64,000 bases of DNA, from NCBI RefSeq assembly GCF_900129375.1, contig NZ_FQVN01000003.1, forward strand, positions 434,001-498,000, given 5' to 3'. Each line of letters starts with the position of its first letter. The stretch's first letter is position 1. The notes below the pieces were generated by a model. That model saw only the letters and a program-made list of their open reading frames with translations. It was not told the origin of the DNA and did no database searches. Of the stretch, positions 8,993 through 17,636 are shown in pieces. The stretch is from Streptoalloteichus hindustanus (GTDB taxonomy: Bacteria; Actinomycetota; Actinomycetes; Mycobacteriales; Pseudonocardiaceae). The position numbers and the translations under genes were made by a program.

Positions 8993-9670
8993 TCAGCGCT
9001 GGCGCTGGTCGAGCAGGGCGGGCAGGTCCCGGACCGAGTCCAGGACGTGGGTGGCGCCGGCGGCGGTCAGCTCCGCCTCGACGCCCGCGCCGGTGAGCAC
9101 CCCGACCGCGAGCGACGCGCCGGCGCGCAGGGCGCTGAGCACGTCCGACGGGGTGTCCCCGACGACGGCGACGGCGCGCACGTCGCTGACGCCCAGCCGC
9201 AGCACGGCGGTGAGCACCAGGTCGGGGTGGGGTCGGCCGCGGCCGGCGTCGGCCGGGGTGAGCGCGAGGTCGGCGAGGTCCCGCCAGCCCAGCGCGGCCA
9301 GAATCGCGTCCTGGGTGGGCCGGGCGAACCCGGTGGTGAGGGCGACCTTCAGCCCGCGACCGCGCAGGGCCCTGATCGTCTCGGCCGCCCCCGGCACCTC
9401 GGCGCAGTGCCCGGCGGTCACGAGCTCCGCGTAGGCGGCCTCGAACACCGTGTTGGCGCGCTGCGCGGCGGCCTCGTCGGGCAGCACCGCGCGGAACACC
9501 TCGATCTTGGACTGGCCCATGGTGCGGCGGACATAGTCCAGCGCGGCGTCGAGGTCGGCCGCGCCGGCCTCGGTCAGCGCGCGCGACGCCGCCCGCTCGA
9601 CCAGGCCGTCGTCCAGCACGGTGGTGCCCGCCATGTCCAGCACGACGAGCTCGACGGGTGGGGTGCTCAC
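8993..9670 (-). CDS. Phosphonatase-like HAD hydrolase
   Basis: The 225-aa HAD-superfamily enzyme has motif I DMAGTT with nucleophile Asp12. As in phosphonoacetaldehyde hydrolase PhnX, the second Asp of motif I is replaced by Ala. The cap region has MGQSK with Lys55, in the position expected for the Schiff-base lysine of PhnX. Motifs II (TTGF), III (GRGRPHPD) and IV (VVGDTPSD) follow. The probable reaction is cleavage of the C-P bond of phosphonoacetaldehyde or a close analogue to aldehyde and phosphate. The closest family I know is the phosphonatase-like TIGR03351 group rather than PhnX itself. GTG 9670 overlaps the FAD gene stop by 4 nt. The 56-nt gap to the transporter holds short TGTTCGGTC repeats. 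Confidence 0.85.
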   Translation of the reverse strand: MSTPPVELVVLDMAGTTVLDDGLVERAASRALTEAGAADLDAALDYVRRTMGQSKIEVFRAVLPDEAAAQRANTVFEAAYAELVTAGHCAEVPGAAETIRALRGRGLKVALTTGFARPTQDAILAALGWRDLADLALTPADAGRGRPHPDLVLTAVLRLGVSDVRAVAVVGDTPSDVLSALRAGASLAVGVLTGAGVEAELTAAGATHVLDSVRDLPALLDQRQR

Positions 9671-10785
9671 AGTCCGACCTCCTCGGCGGTCCGCTCGGCG
9701 ATCGCGGGCGAGCAGGTCATGCCCCGCCCGCCGGGTCCGGTGACGAGCCAGGCGTTGTCCGCGACGCGCTCGCGGTGCACGACCTCACCGGTGTCCAGGC
9801 ACTGCGCGTAGACCCCGGCCCAGCGGTGGCGGACCGGCGGCAGCGGGCGGCCGAGCACGTCCTCGGCGACCCGCCGGAGGTGCTCGTAGGGCTCCTCGAC
9901 CACGTCGAACGGGAACGGCTCGGCGTAGCCGTGGGTGTCGCCCACGGTCAGGCCGCCGTCGGCGCGCTGCACCATCAGCAGCTGCATCGCGTGCTCGGCT
10001 GCGACGGCCGGCTGGGGCTGGGACGCGGCGAGGGCGTCCAGCTCGACCCCGCGGTAGGCGGGGTAGTAGCGGAGGCTGTCGCCGTCGGCGACGGACGTGG
10101 TCAGCCGCTCGCCCAGCGGCTCGGTCTGCATCATCTGGAGGCGGACCCGCCGCACCGGCACCTCGCCGGCGATCTCGCGGACGAGGCCGGACAGCGTCGC
10201 GCCGGTGCACAGCACGACGAGGTCGGCGCCGTGGTGGTCGCCGTGGTCATCCCGCACTCCGCGGCCGTCCACGGCCCGCGCCTCGCGGCCGGGCAGCCAC
10301 GTGTAGCGCCCGCTCTCCGCCAGGTGCGCCCGCAACGCCGGCTGCGCCACCCTGGGCTCCACCGCGGCGTCGCGCTCGCACCACAGCGCGCCGAGGAAGT
10401 CGCCGCGCAGCGCCGGGTTCAGCACCCGGGCCCCGCCCGCGTCGACCAGCCGGGTCCCCCGGGCCGCCGCGTCCGGCCGGGCCGCGAACGCCTCGGCGAC
10501 CGCCAGCTCCGCCGGGGTCCGCAGCACGGTCAGCGACCCGTTCGCGCGGAACCCGAGCCCGGGGACCCGCTCGCCGAGCTGGGACCACAGCTCGCGCGCC
10601 CGCAGAGCCGTGTCCAGTTCGGGCCCGGTCGCCCGGCCGCTGACCCAGACCAGGCCGAAGTTGCGCACCGACGCGCCGCGCGCCTCGGGCTCCCGTTCCA
10701 GGTGGATGACCTCGTGGCCCCGCAGGACCGCCTGCCAGGCGTGCATGGTGCCGAGGACACCGCCGCCCACTACCGCTACTCGCAC
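9667..10785 (-). CDS. FAD-dependent oxidoreductase of aminophosphonate catabolism (TIGR03364-like)
   Basis: The 372-aa protein belongs to the DAO/glycine-oxidase flavoprotein fold. It has an N-terminal dinucleotide-binding motif VVGGGVLGTMHAW and a C-terminal FAD-binding segment VTGPGGRGMTCSPAIAE. Linkage to a phosphonatase-like hydrolase and a PhnS-type transporter points to the TIGR03364 family, inferred to oxidise 2-aminoethylphosphonate or an N-methyl derivative to phosphonoacetaldehyde. GTG 10785 is the start just before the Rossmann motif; ribosome-site support is weak, and GTG codons about 20 residues upstream are possible. It is first in the operon, behind a candidate operator at 10861. 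Confidence 0.85.
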   Translation of the reverse strand: MRVAVVGGGVLGTMHAWQAVLRGHEVIHLEREPEARGASVRNFGLVWVSGRATGPELDTALRARELWSQLGERVPGLGFRANGSLTVLRTPAELAVAEAFAARPDAAARGTRLVDAGGARVLNPALRGDFLGALWCERDAAVEPRVAQPALRAHLAESGRYTWLPGREARAVDGRGVRDDHGDHHGADLVVLCTGATLSGLVREIAGEVPVRRVRLQMMQTEPLGERLTTSVADGDSLRYYPAYRGVELDALAASQPQPAVAAEHAMQLLMVQRADGGLTVGDTHGYAEPFPFDVVEEPYEHLRRVAEDVLGRPLPPVRHRWAGVYAQCLDTGEVVHRERVADNAWLVTGPGGRGMTCSPAIAERTAEEVGL

Positions 10786-10860
10786 GCCGGGAACGCTCGT
10801 CGGGCGCGGCGACGGCCCCGTGTCCGCCACCGGAACGCCAGGTGAACCGGCGCGAAAAGT

Positions 10861-10872
10861 TGGACTAGACGT
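10861..10872. promoter_or_regulatory. Candidate PhnF-like operator before the phosphonate operon
   Basis: TGGACTAGACGT agrees with the TGG..TAGAC core of PhnF/HutC-type operators as I remember them. It lies 75 bp upstream of the FAD gene in an unusually A+T-rich stretch (10858-10950) of the 253-nt spacer between that gene and gntR. The GntR regulator at 11039 is the obvious ligand-responsive partner. Only one clear site is seen. Confidence 0.4.
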
Positions 10873-10988
10873 GTTATGTACTCGTAACAAATCGGACCGT
10901 AATCACCGCACGTCATCGACCGGTTCTACTCAGTGACCCAATATCTCTCAGCGTTCGTTCGTTCGACGTTGAGGTAGCACCGGCAACG

Positions 10989-11012
10989 CCCCGGACCCAC
11001 CCGGGTCCGGGG
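10989..11012 (-). terminator. Terminator of the gntR-containing operon
   Basis: A perfect 10-bp stem (10989-10998 with 11003-11012) has a 4-nt loop. It lies 27 nt beyond the gntR stop and separates that operon from the phosphonate operon downstream. Confidence 0.8.
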
Positions 11013-11038
11013 AGTGAGCCCGTCAGGTGACGCCCCGT

Positions 11039-11842
11039 TCAGCTGTCGGCGCGCAGGCGGGTGACGAAACTGAAGCGGTCACCGCGGTAGAGGGAGCGCA
11101 CCCGCTCGATGGGGACTCCGTGCGGGTCGAACGACACCCGGTGCAGCAGCAGCATCGGCAACGCCGGGTTCGTGCCGATCAACAACGCCTCCCTGGGCGT
11201 GGCGAGCACGGTCTCCAGGCGCTCCTCGGCCTCGGCGAACACCACCCCCCGCCGTTCCCGCAGGTACGCGTAGAGCGACGTGGTCGGGTCGAACTCCTCG
11301 ACCAGCCCGGGGAACCGCCGCTCCGGCAGGTAGGTCGACTCCAGGCCGACGCGGGCGCCGTCGGCGAGCAGCACCCGCTCCAGGTGCGCCACGGTGTCCC
11401 CGCGCTCGATCCGCAGCTCCTCGGCCAGGCCGTCGTCGGCCGCGAGGCGCTCGATCGTGATCGCCGTGCGCCCGGGGGCCACGCCCTGTCGACGCATGCC
11501 CTCGGTGTAGCTGACCAGCGCCAGCGGCTGCACGAGCTTGGGCGGCGCGACGAAGGTTCCGCTGCCCTGCCGGCGGCGCAGCCGGCCCTCCAGCACCAGC
11601 TCGCCCACCGCCTGCCGCAGGGTCACCCGCGACACCCCGAACCGTTCGGCGAGCTCCCGCTCCGCCGGCAGCGCCGCGCCCTCCCCCAGCTCCGCCACCA
11701 GGTCCAGCAGTCGCGCCTTGACGGCGTAGTAGCGCGGAATCCGCCCGTGTTCGGGAATCCCCGCGCGCACCGGCTCGCCCGCGCGGTGCCGCGAAGGTCG
11801 CTCGTCCACAGCGCGCACAGTAGGCACCCGACGTGACTCCAT
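11039..11842 (-). CDS. GntR-family (HutC/UTRA) transcriptional regulator
   Basis: The 267-aa protein has an N-terminal winged helix (about 30-97; [20 protein letters not shown], then [10 protein letters not shown]) and a C-terminal UTRA effector domain (about 110-260) as in HutC and PhnF. It binds DNA as a dimer and releases it on ligand binding. ATG 11842 is preferred because GGGGG lies 8 nt upstream; GTG 11848 and 11851 are alternatives. Only 2 nt separate it from the preceding membrane-protein gene, so it is transcribed with the acuC-pat operon. Its likely target is the phosphonate operon starting 253 nt further on, inferred from position and from the PhnF-like half-site. Confidence 0.9.
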   Translation of the reverse strand: MESRRVPTVRAVDERPSRHRAGEPVRAGIPEHGRIPRYYAVKARLLDLVAELGEGAALPAERELAERFGVSRVTLRQAVGELVLEGRLRRRQGSGTFVAPPKLVQPLALVSYTEGMRRQGVAPGRTAITIERLAADDGLAEELRIERGDTVAHLERVLLADGARVGLESTYLPERRFPGLVEEFDPTTSLYAYLRERRGVVFAEAEERLETVLATPREALLIGTNPALPMLLLHRVSFDPHGVPIERVRSLYRGDRFSFVTRLRADS

Positions 11843-11844
11843 GA

Positions 11845-12531
11845 TCACCACCCCCGAGGGCCGTCGGCCACCAGACGGCGGCGACGGGGTTCACCGGTCA
11901 GCCCAGCGGCCACGACCAACAGCACCAACGCCCCCGCCGACCATCGGAGGACGTGCCGTTCCCCCGCGTCGTCCGTCAGGTCGGACACCCTCCGCGGCGC
12001 GAGGACGCCGCCCGGGTCCTCCACCACTTCCACGCGGTCCCCCGGCGCGTGGCGGGCTCCGCCGGGTGGGGACAGCGGTCGGGGGAGCTCGCTGCCGTCC
12101 GGCCGCCGCACGCGGTAGTGCGGCGCGCACTTCGCGCGGCCCGGCTCGCAACTCGACTCCACGACGGTCACGGTGACCCGCGCGCCGTGGTCCCGCAGGC
12201 GCGCGTGGGCGACCTCGGGGCAGACGACGAGCAGGGCGACTCCGGCCAGCAGCACCGGGAGCACCGGCCAGCGCCGTTCCGCCATCGCCATCGACGCGAG
12301 CGCGGCGCCGACCGGCGTGACGACACCGAGCAGACCCGCCGCCGCCCACCAGCCGGAGCCGCCGAGCGCGAACCCGAACCCGACCGCGACGTAGAGCGCG
12401 GTCAGCGCCCCGAGCAGGCCGACGACCCGCACCGCGACCCACGCCCATCCCGTCCGGCGCAGCATCGGGCGGGGCGCGCGGGCCGCCACCGCCCGCGCCC
12501 GGCGTCGCCGGGCCTTCCGCGCACGGCCCAC
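11845..12531 (-). CDS. Membrane protein of unknown function
   Basis: The 228-aa protein has an Arg-rich cytoplasmic N-terminus (about 1-27), two to three hydrophobic segments (about 28-95), a soluble domain of about 90 residues with two Cys (SSCEPGRAKCAPHY) that is probably extracytoplasmic, and a final span (about 198-215) before a basic tail. The soluble part resembles DUF3592-like membrane proteins only loosely. GTG 12531 starts 4 nt after the pat stop, and the stop lies 2 nt before gntR, so it is translationally linked to both. Function unknown. Confidence 0.8.
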   Translation of the reverse strand: MGRARKARRRRARAVAARAPRPMLRRTGWAWVAVRVVGLLGALTALYVAVGFGFALGGSGWWAAAGLLGVVTPVGAALASMAMAERRWPVLPVLLAGVALLVVCPEVAHARLRDHGARVTVTVVESSCEPGRAKCAPHYRVRRPDGSELPRPLSPPGGARHAPGDRVEVVEDPGGVLAPRRVSDLTDDAGERHVLRWSAGALVLLVVAAGLTGEPRRRRLVADGPRGW

Positions 12532-12535
12532 GACG

Positions 12536-15250
12536 TCACCGCAGCCGGCGGGGTCCGGTGTCCGGACGCGAGGGCGGGTGGCCGAGCGTGACGCGGGCGC
12601 TGGTCACGGCGGCGCCGGCCGGCGAGGCCAGCACCGGCTCCAGCGCCAGCGACCGGACCTCGGGCAGGTCCTCGGCCAACGTCGCCACCCGCAGCACCAG
12701 GTCCTCCAACGCGGCCAGGTCGGCCGGCTCCGCGCCCCGGTACCCGGTCAGCAGCGGCGCGGCCTTGGGCGCGCGGACCAGCGCGGCGGCGTCCACGTCG
12801 GACAGCGGGACCGCGCGGTAGGCGCGGTCGCCCAACAGGTCGCTGACCACCCCGGAGAGCCCGAACGAGACCAGCGTGCCGAACGAGGGGTCGTCCTGGA
12901 GGCCGATCAGGCAGGACAGGCCCTTGGGGGCCATGGTCTGCACGTAGACCTCGTCCACACCGGACACCTCGCGCAGCGCGGAGTAGGCGGCGCGGACGGC
13001 GTCCGGCGAGTTCAGGTCCAGCCGCACGCCGACGAGGTCGCTGCGGTGCCGCAGCCGGGCGCTGGTGGACTTCACCGCGACCGGGTAGCCCAGCTCGCCG
13101 GCCGCGGCCAGCGCGTCGTCCACAGTGGACACCACGCGGAACGGGACGACGTCGATGCCGTAGCAGGCCAGCAGCCGCACCGTCGCGTCGTCGGTGAGCC
13201 GCCGCTCACCCCGCACCCCGGTCATCCACTCGTCCACCAGGGCGCGCGCCTCGGCCTCGCGGATGCCGCCGTCCGGCCGCACGAAGTGCCCCTGCGGCGC
13301 GGAGCGCCAGCGGGCGTAGCGGGTCACCCTCGCCAGGGCCAGCACCGCCCGCTCCGGGCTCGGGTAGGACGGGACCGAGCCCGGGCCGGGCGAGCCGTCC
13401 GGGCCGGGCACCGCCAGCTCGGCGGGCACGCCCTCGGCGGCGAGGAACGTCGAGACCACCGGCTTGTGCGCGACGGTGGAGCCGCCGCGCGACGCCTCGC
13501 GCAGGGCGCGCGCGTACGCCTTGCCCGGCACGGCCAGCGGCGGCACGAACACGACGACGAGCGCGTCGACGTCGTCCCGGCTGGCGACCCTGCGCACGGC
13601 GGCGGCGAACTCCTCGGGCCCGGCGGAGGAGCCGACGTCGACCGGGTCGCAGGCCAGCTCCAGGTCGGCGGCCAACGCGGCGTCGGCGGCCAGCACGCCC
13701 AACGCGGTGGAGTTGCCCACGATCGCCACCCTCGGACCGGCCGGCAGCGGCTGGTGGGCCAACAGCAGCGCGGTGTCGAACAACTGCGCCAGCGACTCCA
13801 CCCTGATCACGCCGGCCTGCTCGAACAACGCCTGCACGCTGGCCTCGTCGACCGGCACGCCGGTCGCGGCGAGCGCCGGGCTGATCGCGTGCCGGCCCGA
13901 CTTGACCGCCACGATCGGCTTGCTGCGGCCCAGCCGCCTGGCCAGCCGGGCGAACTTGCGCGGGTTGCCGAAGGACTCCAGGTAGAGCAGCACCACGTCG
14001 GTCGCCGGGTCGGTCTCCCAGTACTGCAACAGGTCGTTGCCGGAGACGTCGGCCCGGTTGCCGGCCGAGACGAACGTGGACAGGCCGAGGCCGCGCTCGG
14101 CGGCGGCGGCCAGGATCGCGATGCCCAGCGCGCCGGACTGCGAGAAGAAGCCCACCCGCCCGCGCCCCGGCAGCACCGGCGCCAACGTGGCGTTGAGCCG
14201 GACCTCCGGGTCGGTGTTGGCCACCCCCAACGCGTTCGGCCCCACCACCCGCATGCCGTGCGCCCTGGCCTCGGCGACCATCCGGCGCTCCGCGGACAGC
14301 CCGCCGGGGCCGGTCTCCCCGAACCCGGAGGTGACCACGACCAACGCCTTGACCCCCTTGGCCAGGCAGGCGTCCATGACCTCGTCCACCCCGGCCGCCG
14401 GCACGGCGACCACCGCCAGGTCCACCGCGTCCGGGATGTCCAGCACCGACGGGTAGGCCCGCACGCCGCGCACCGACCGGTGTTCGGCGTTGACCGGGTA
14501 GACCGGCCCGGCGAAGTTGGCGCCCAGCAGGTTGCGCAGCACCGCGTGGCCGATCTTGGACTGGTCGGTCGAGGCGCCGATCACCGCGACCGAGCGCGGG
14601 TGCAGCAGGTTGTGCACGCTGCGCGCCTCGGCCGCCTGCTCCCTGGCCCTGGCCACCGCCAGCGACTCCTCGGTGGGGTCGATGGCGAACTCCAGGTGCA
14701 CCACGCCCTCCTCCATGGCCCGGCTGACCTGGTAGCCCGCGTCCCGGAACACCCGCACCATCTGGGTGTTCTCCGCCAGCACCTCGGCCACGAACCGGCC
14801 GAGCCCGCGCTCCCGCGCCGCCGCGGCCAGGTGCTCCAGCAGGATCGACCCGAGGCCCCGCCCCTGGTGGGTGTCCTCCACCACGAACGCGACCTCGGCC
14901 GAGTCGCCGCCGCCGAGCCGGTCGAACCGCCCCACCGCGACGATCTCGTCGCCCAGCAGGGCCACCAGCGCGACCCGGTCGCGGTGGTCGACGGTGGTGA
15001 ACCGCCGCACGTCCCGCTGGGGCATGCGCGGGTACGGGCCGAAGTACCGCAGGTAGCGCGTGCGCTCGCTGAGCCGCCCGTGGAAGGCCACCAGCCGCTC
15101 GGCGTCGTCCGGGGTGATCGGCCGCACGTGGGCGGTGCCGCCGTCGGACAGCACGACGTCGGCCACCCAGTGCCTCGGGTAGTCGTACGGGTCGGGCCGC
15201 GGCGCCGGCGGCGCCGCGGCGTCCGTGACGTTGTCGGTCACACCGTCCAC
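12536..15250 (-). CDS. pat: Protein acetyltransferase Pat (GNAT fused to acyl-CoA-synthetase-like domain)
   Basis: The 904-aa protein acetylates lysines of acyl-CoA synthetases and other targets. Domain order: GNAT at about 30-195 (acetyl-CoA loop DTHQGRGLGSILLEHLA); NDP-forming acyl-CoA synthetase CoA-binding domain at about 215-340 (HPRSVAVIGAS); succinyl-CoA-synthetase-like flavodoxin domains to about 650; ATP-grasp at about 690-890. The GNAT-first order is the one I associate with actinobacterial and mycobacterial Pat enzymes, but there is no N-terminal cNMP-binding domain. GTG 15250 is the start used; GTG 15243 is a close alternative. It is 27 nt downstream of acuC and 4 nt upstream of the membrane-protein gene. 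The ATP-grasp part contains a palindrome copy (13118-13130, VVSTVDD). Confidence 0.92.
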   Translation of the reverse strand: MDGVTDNVTDAAAPPAPRPDPYDYPRHWVADVVLSDGGTAHVRPITPDDAERLVAFHGRLSERTRYLRYFGPYPRMPQRDVRRFTTVDHRDRVALVALLGDEIVAVGRFDRLGGGDSAEVAFVVEDTHQGRGLGSILLEHLAAAARERGLGRFVAEVLAENTQMVRVFRDAGYQVSRAMEEGVVHLEFAIDPTEESLAVARAREQAAEARSVHNLLHPRSVAVIGASTDQSKIGHAVLRNLLGANFAGPVYPVNAEHRSVRGVRAYPSVLDIPDAVDLAVVAVPAAGVDEVMDACLAKGVKALVVVTSGFGETGPGGLSAERRMVAEARAHGMRVVGPNALGVANTDPEVRLNATLAPVLPGRGRVGFFSQSGALGIAILAAAAERGLGLSTFVSAGNRADVSGNDLLQYWETDPATDVVLLYLESFGNPRKFARLARRLGRSKPIVAVKSGRHAISPALAATGVPVDEASVQALFEQAGVIRVESLAQLFDTALLLAHQPLPAGPRVAIVGNSTALGVLAADAALAADLELACDPVDVGSSAGPEEFAAAVRRVASRDDVDALVVVFVPPLAVPGKAYARALREASRGGSTVAHKPVVSTFLAAEGVPAELAVPGPDGSPGPGSVPSYPSPERAVLALARVTRYARWRSAPQGHFVRPDGGIREAEARALVDEWMTGVRGERRLTDDATVRLLACYGIDVVPFRVVSTVDDALAAAGELGYPVAVKSTSARLRHRSDLVGVRLDLNSPDAVRAAYSALREVSGVDEVYVQTMAPKGLSCLIGLQDDPSFGTLVSFGLSGVVSDLLGDRAYRAVPLSDVDAAALVRAPKAAPLLTGYRGAEPADLAALEDLVLRVATLAEDLPEVRSLALEPVLASPAGAAVTSARVTLGHPPSRPDTGPRRLR

Positions 15251-15277
15251 ACCGGACTCCAGGTCTGCGCGCGGCGC

Positions 15278-16495
15278 TCAGTCGCGCGGGTCGTCGGGGT
15301 CGAGGCCGTGCAGCGGGAACACCGCCCGCCGCGTCTGCCGGACGGCGTTGTCCAGCGGCGTGCCGGTGCTCCCGTCCCACGGTTGGAACCCGGGGTCCCC
15401 GTCCGTGCCGGCACTGCCCGTGCTGGCACTGCCCGCGCCCACCCTGTCGGTCATGGCGGACGGCAGCGGCACGTGCGGCGCCAGCGGCGCGGCGTGCGCC
15501 ATCCAGTCCGCCGGAACCGGCCGGTTCGGGTCCAGGTCCCGGCCCAGCACCGTGGCCAGCAGGTGGGTCCACGACCTCGGGACCACCCGGAACAGGGAGT
15601 ATCCGCCACCGCCCAGCACCAGCCAGCGCCCGTCGGCGTGGGTGTCGGCCAGCTCACGCAGCGCCCGGTAGATCGCCCGGTGTCCGTCGACCGACAGGGC
15701 GAGGTCGGCCAGCGGGTCGTCACGGTGGGTGTCCGCTCCGCACTGCGTGACCAGCACCTGCGGCCGGAACGCGGCCAGCAGCGAGGGCACGACGGCGTGG
15801 AAGGCGCGGAGCCAGCCGGCGTCGCCCGTGCCGGGGGGCAGCGCCAGGTTGACCGCGGTGCCCTCCGCGCCCTCGGCGCCCAGCTCGGTCGGGTAGCCGG
15901 TGCCCGGCCAGAGCGTCATCGGGTGCTGGTGGAGCGAGACGGTGAGGACCCTTGGATCGGCGAAGAACGCCGCCTGCACGCCGTCGCCGTGGTGCACGTC
16001 GACGTCGACGTAGGCGACCCGCTCCACGCCCTGGTCGAGCAGCCAGGCGATGGCCACGGCGCAGTCGTTGTAGACGCAGAACCCGGCGGCGTGGTCGGCC
16101 ATGGCGTGGTGCAGGCCGCCGGCCAGGTTCACCGCGCGCCGCGTCGCCCCGGAGACGATCTGCCGAGCCGCGGCGATCGAGCCGCCGGCGATCAACGCGG
16201 ACGCCTCGTGCATCCGGTCGAATACGGGGTTGTCCCCCGTGCCCAGCCCGTGCCCGGGGTCCCAGCCCGCCGTGGGCGCCGCCCGCACCGCGGCCAGGTA
16301 GCCGGGGGTGTGGACGCGTTCCAGCTCGTCGTCGGTCGCCGGCCGCGGCGACACCGGCTCCACGTCGTCCAGCAGGCCGAACGCCGTGGCCATCCGCATG
16401 GTCAGGTCCAGCCGGACCGGGTCGAGCGGGTGGTCCCCGCCCAGGTCGTAGTCGAGGAACGCCGCGTCCCACACGATCGCCGCCCGAGCACCCAT
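15278..16495 (-). CDS. acuC: AcuC-type deacetylase (histone deacetylase superfamily)
   Basis: The 405-aa zinc-dependent class I/II HDAC-like deacetylase removes acetyl groups from lysines of proteins such as acetyl-CoA synthetase, re-activating them. Catalytic features: GGLHHAM (His129-His130), FCVYND, DVDVHHGDG (zinc ligands Asp166 and His168), and QCGADTHRDDPL (third ligand Asp). The N-terminus HPLDPVRLDLTM is characteristic of AcuC. A Ser/Gly/Thr-rich stretch (about 355-375) with GSAST-type repeats precedes the C-terminal tail. It lies directly upstream of pat, so opposing acetylation and deacetylation enzymes are co-expressed. Confidence 0.93.
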   Translation of the reverse strand: MGARAAIVWDAAFLDYDLGGDHPLDPVRLDLTMRMATAFGLLDDVEPVSPRPATDDELERVHTPGYLAAVRAAPTAGWDPGHGLGTGDNPVFDRMHEASALIAGGSIAAARQIVSGATRRAVNLAGGLHHAMADHAAGFCVYNDCAVAIAWLLDQGVERVAYVDVDVHHGDGVQAAFFADPRVLTVSLHQHPMTLWPGTGYPTELGAEGAEGTAVNLALPPGTGDAGWLRAFHAVVPSLLAAFRPQVLVTQCGADTHRDDPLADLALSVDGHRAIYRALRELADTHADGRWLVLGGGGYSLFRVVPRSWTHLLATVLGRDLDPNRPVPADWMAHAAPLAPHVPLPSAMTDRVGAGSASTGSAGTDGDPGFQPWDGSTGTPLDNAVRQTRRAVFPLHGLDPDDPRD

Positions 16496-16589
16496 GGCGA
16501 GAACCTACCCGCGCGCCGCCGGACCACGGGGCACTTTCGGACTTCGGCGCAGGTGACGGGACCCGGCGTCGGGGACGGGACCGCGGGGG

Positions 16590-17456
16590 TCAGCCGGGTT
16601 GGTCCCCGGTGGCGGCGGGGCGGTCCGGGTCGGCGGACCAGTGCGACCACGACCCGGCGTAGAGCGCGGCCGGCCGCTCCGGTGTGGACAGCCCGGCCAC
16701 CTCCAACGCCAGCAGGACCGAGCAGGCCGTCACGCCAGAGCCGCAGTACGCGCCGACCTCGTCGCCGTCACCGACGCCCAGCGCCGTGAACCGCTCCCGC
16801 AGCTCCTCGGCGGACCGCCACCGCCCGGTCTCCCCGTCCACGTGCTGCCCGAACGGGGCGTTGCGGGCGCCGGGCACGTGCCCGGCGCGCGGGTCGACCG
16901 GCTCGACGTCGCCCCGGTAGCGCTCGGGGGCGCGGGCGTCGAGCAGAACGCCCCGCCTGGCCAGCTCGGCCGCCTGGTCGGCGTCGAGCACGGGCAGGGC
17001 TCCCGGCCGGACCACGAGGTCGCCCGGCTCCGGACGCGGCTCGTCCGTGGTCACCGGCCACCCCTCGGCCACCCACGCGGTGTAGCCGCCGTCGAGGACC
17101 GCCACCGGCTCGTGGCCCGCCCACCGCAGCAGCCACCACGCCCTGGCGGCCACCGAGCCGTCAGCCGTGTCGTAGATCACGACCGGATGGTTCTCGCGCA
17201 CCCCGGCCCGGCGCAGCACCGCCTGGAGGTCGGCGGGGTCGGGCAGCGGGTGGCGACCGGAGCGCGGTCCCGGCGGCGCGGCCAGCTCGGTGTCCAGGTC
17301 GACGAACACCGCGCCCGGCAGGTGCCCGCGCTCGTAGTCCTCCCGCCCGGGCGGACCGCCCAGTCGCCAACGCACGTCCAGCAGCACGGGGGGACGCCCG
17401 GCGGCCAGCGCCTCGGCCAGCTCGGCGGGAGTGATCAGGGCAGCCACGCGGGCCAT
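16590..17456 (-). CDS. sseA: Sulfurtransferase (3-mercaptopyruvate/thiosulfate, two rhodanese domains)
   Basis: The 288-aa protein has two tandem rhodanese domains. The first (about 10-135) is inactive, with Asp in the loop (IYDTADGSV). The second (about 155-285) carries active Cys238 in YCGSGVTAC. The CGSGVT loop is that of 3-mercaptopyruvate sulfurtransferases rather than the CRxGx[R/T] of thiosulfate enzymes. It moves sulfane sulfur from 3-mercaptopyruvate to cyanide or thiols. ATG 17456 is the first sensible start (MARVAALITPAELAEAL). It is 94 nt upstream of acuC on the same strand and might share its transcript. Confidence 0.92.
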   Translation of the reverse strand: MARVAALITPAELAEALAAGRPPVLLDVRWRLGGPPGREDYERGHLPGAVFVDLDTELAAPPGPRSGRHPLPDPADLQAVLRRAGVRENHPVVIYDTADGSVAARAWWLLRWAGHEPVAVLDGGYTAWVAEGWPVTTDEPRPEPGDLVVRPGALPVLDADQAAELARRGVLLDARAPERYRGDVEPVDPRAGHVPGARNAPFGQHVDGETGRWRSAEELRERFTALGVGDGDEVGAYCGSGVTACSVLLALEVAGLSTPERPAALYAGSWSHWSADPDRPAATGDQPG

Positions 17457-17636
17457 CCTGCCGGCTCGCGCCGCCGCCCCCAACCCCTGTCACCCCCTTG
17501 TCGCCGACCCGTCGGCGAGTGACGTTCCCCGCACCGCCACCGACCTGCCCACCAGCGTTGCGCCGCTGGTCACGCGGTGCGCGTCACGCTGTCGGCGGAG
17601 GCGACTAACATCGCAGGTGACGAAGGGGAACCGGTT

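Noticed and set aside
12578-16789. 1403-codon plus-strand open frame opposite pat and acuC
   Set aside because: It is antisense to two genes with clear catalytic motifs, and its product is His/Arg/Gly-rich without domains. Long antisense frames are an artefact of very high G+C.
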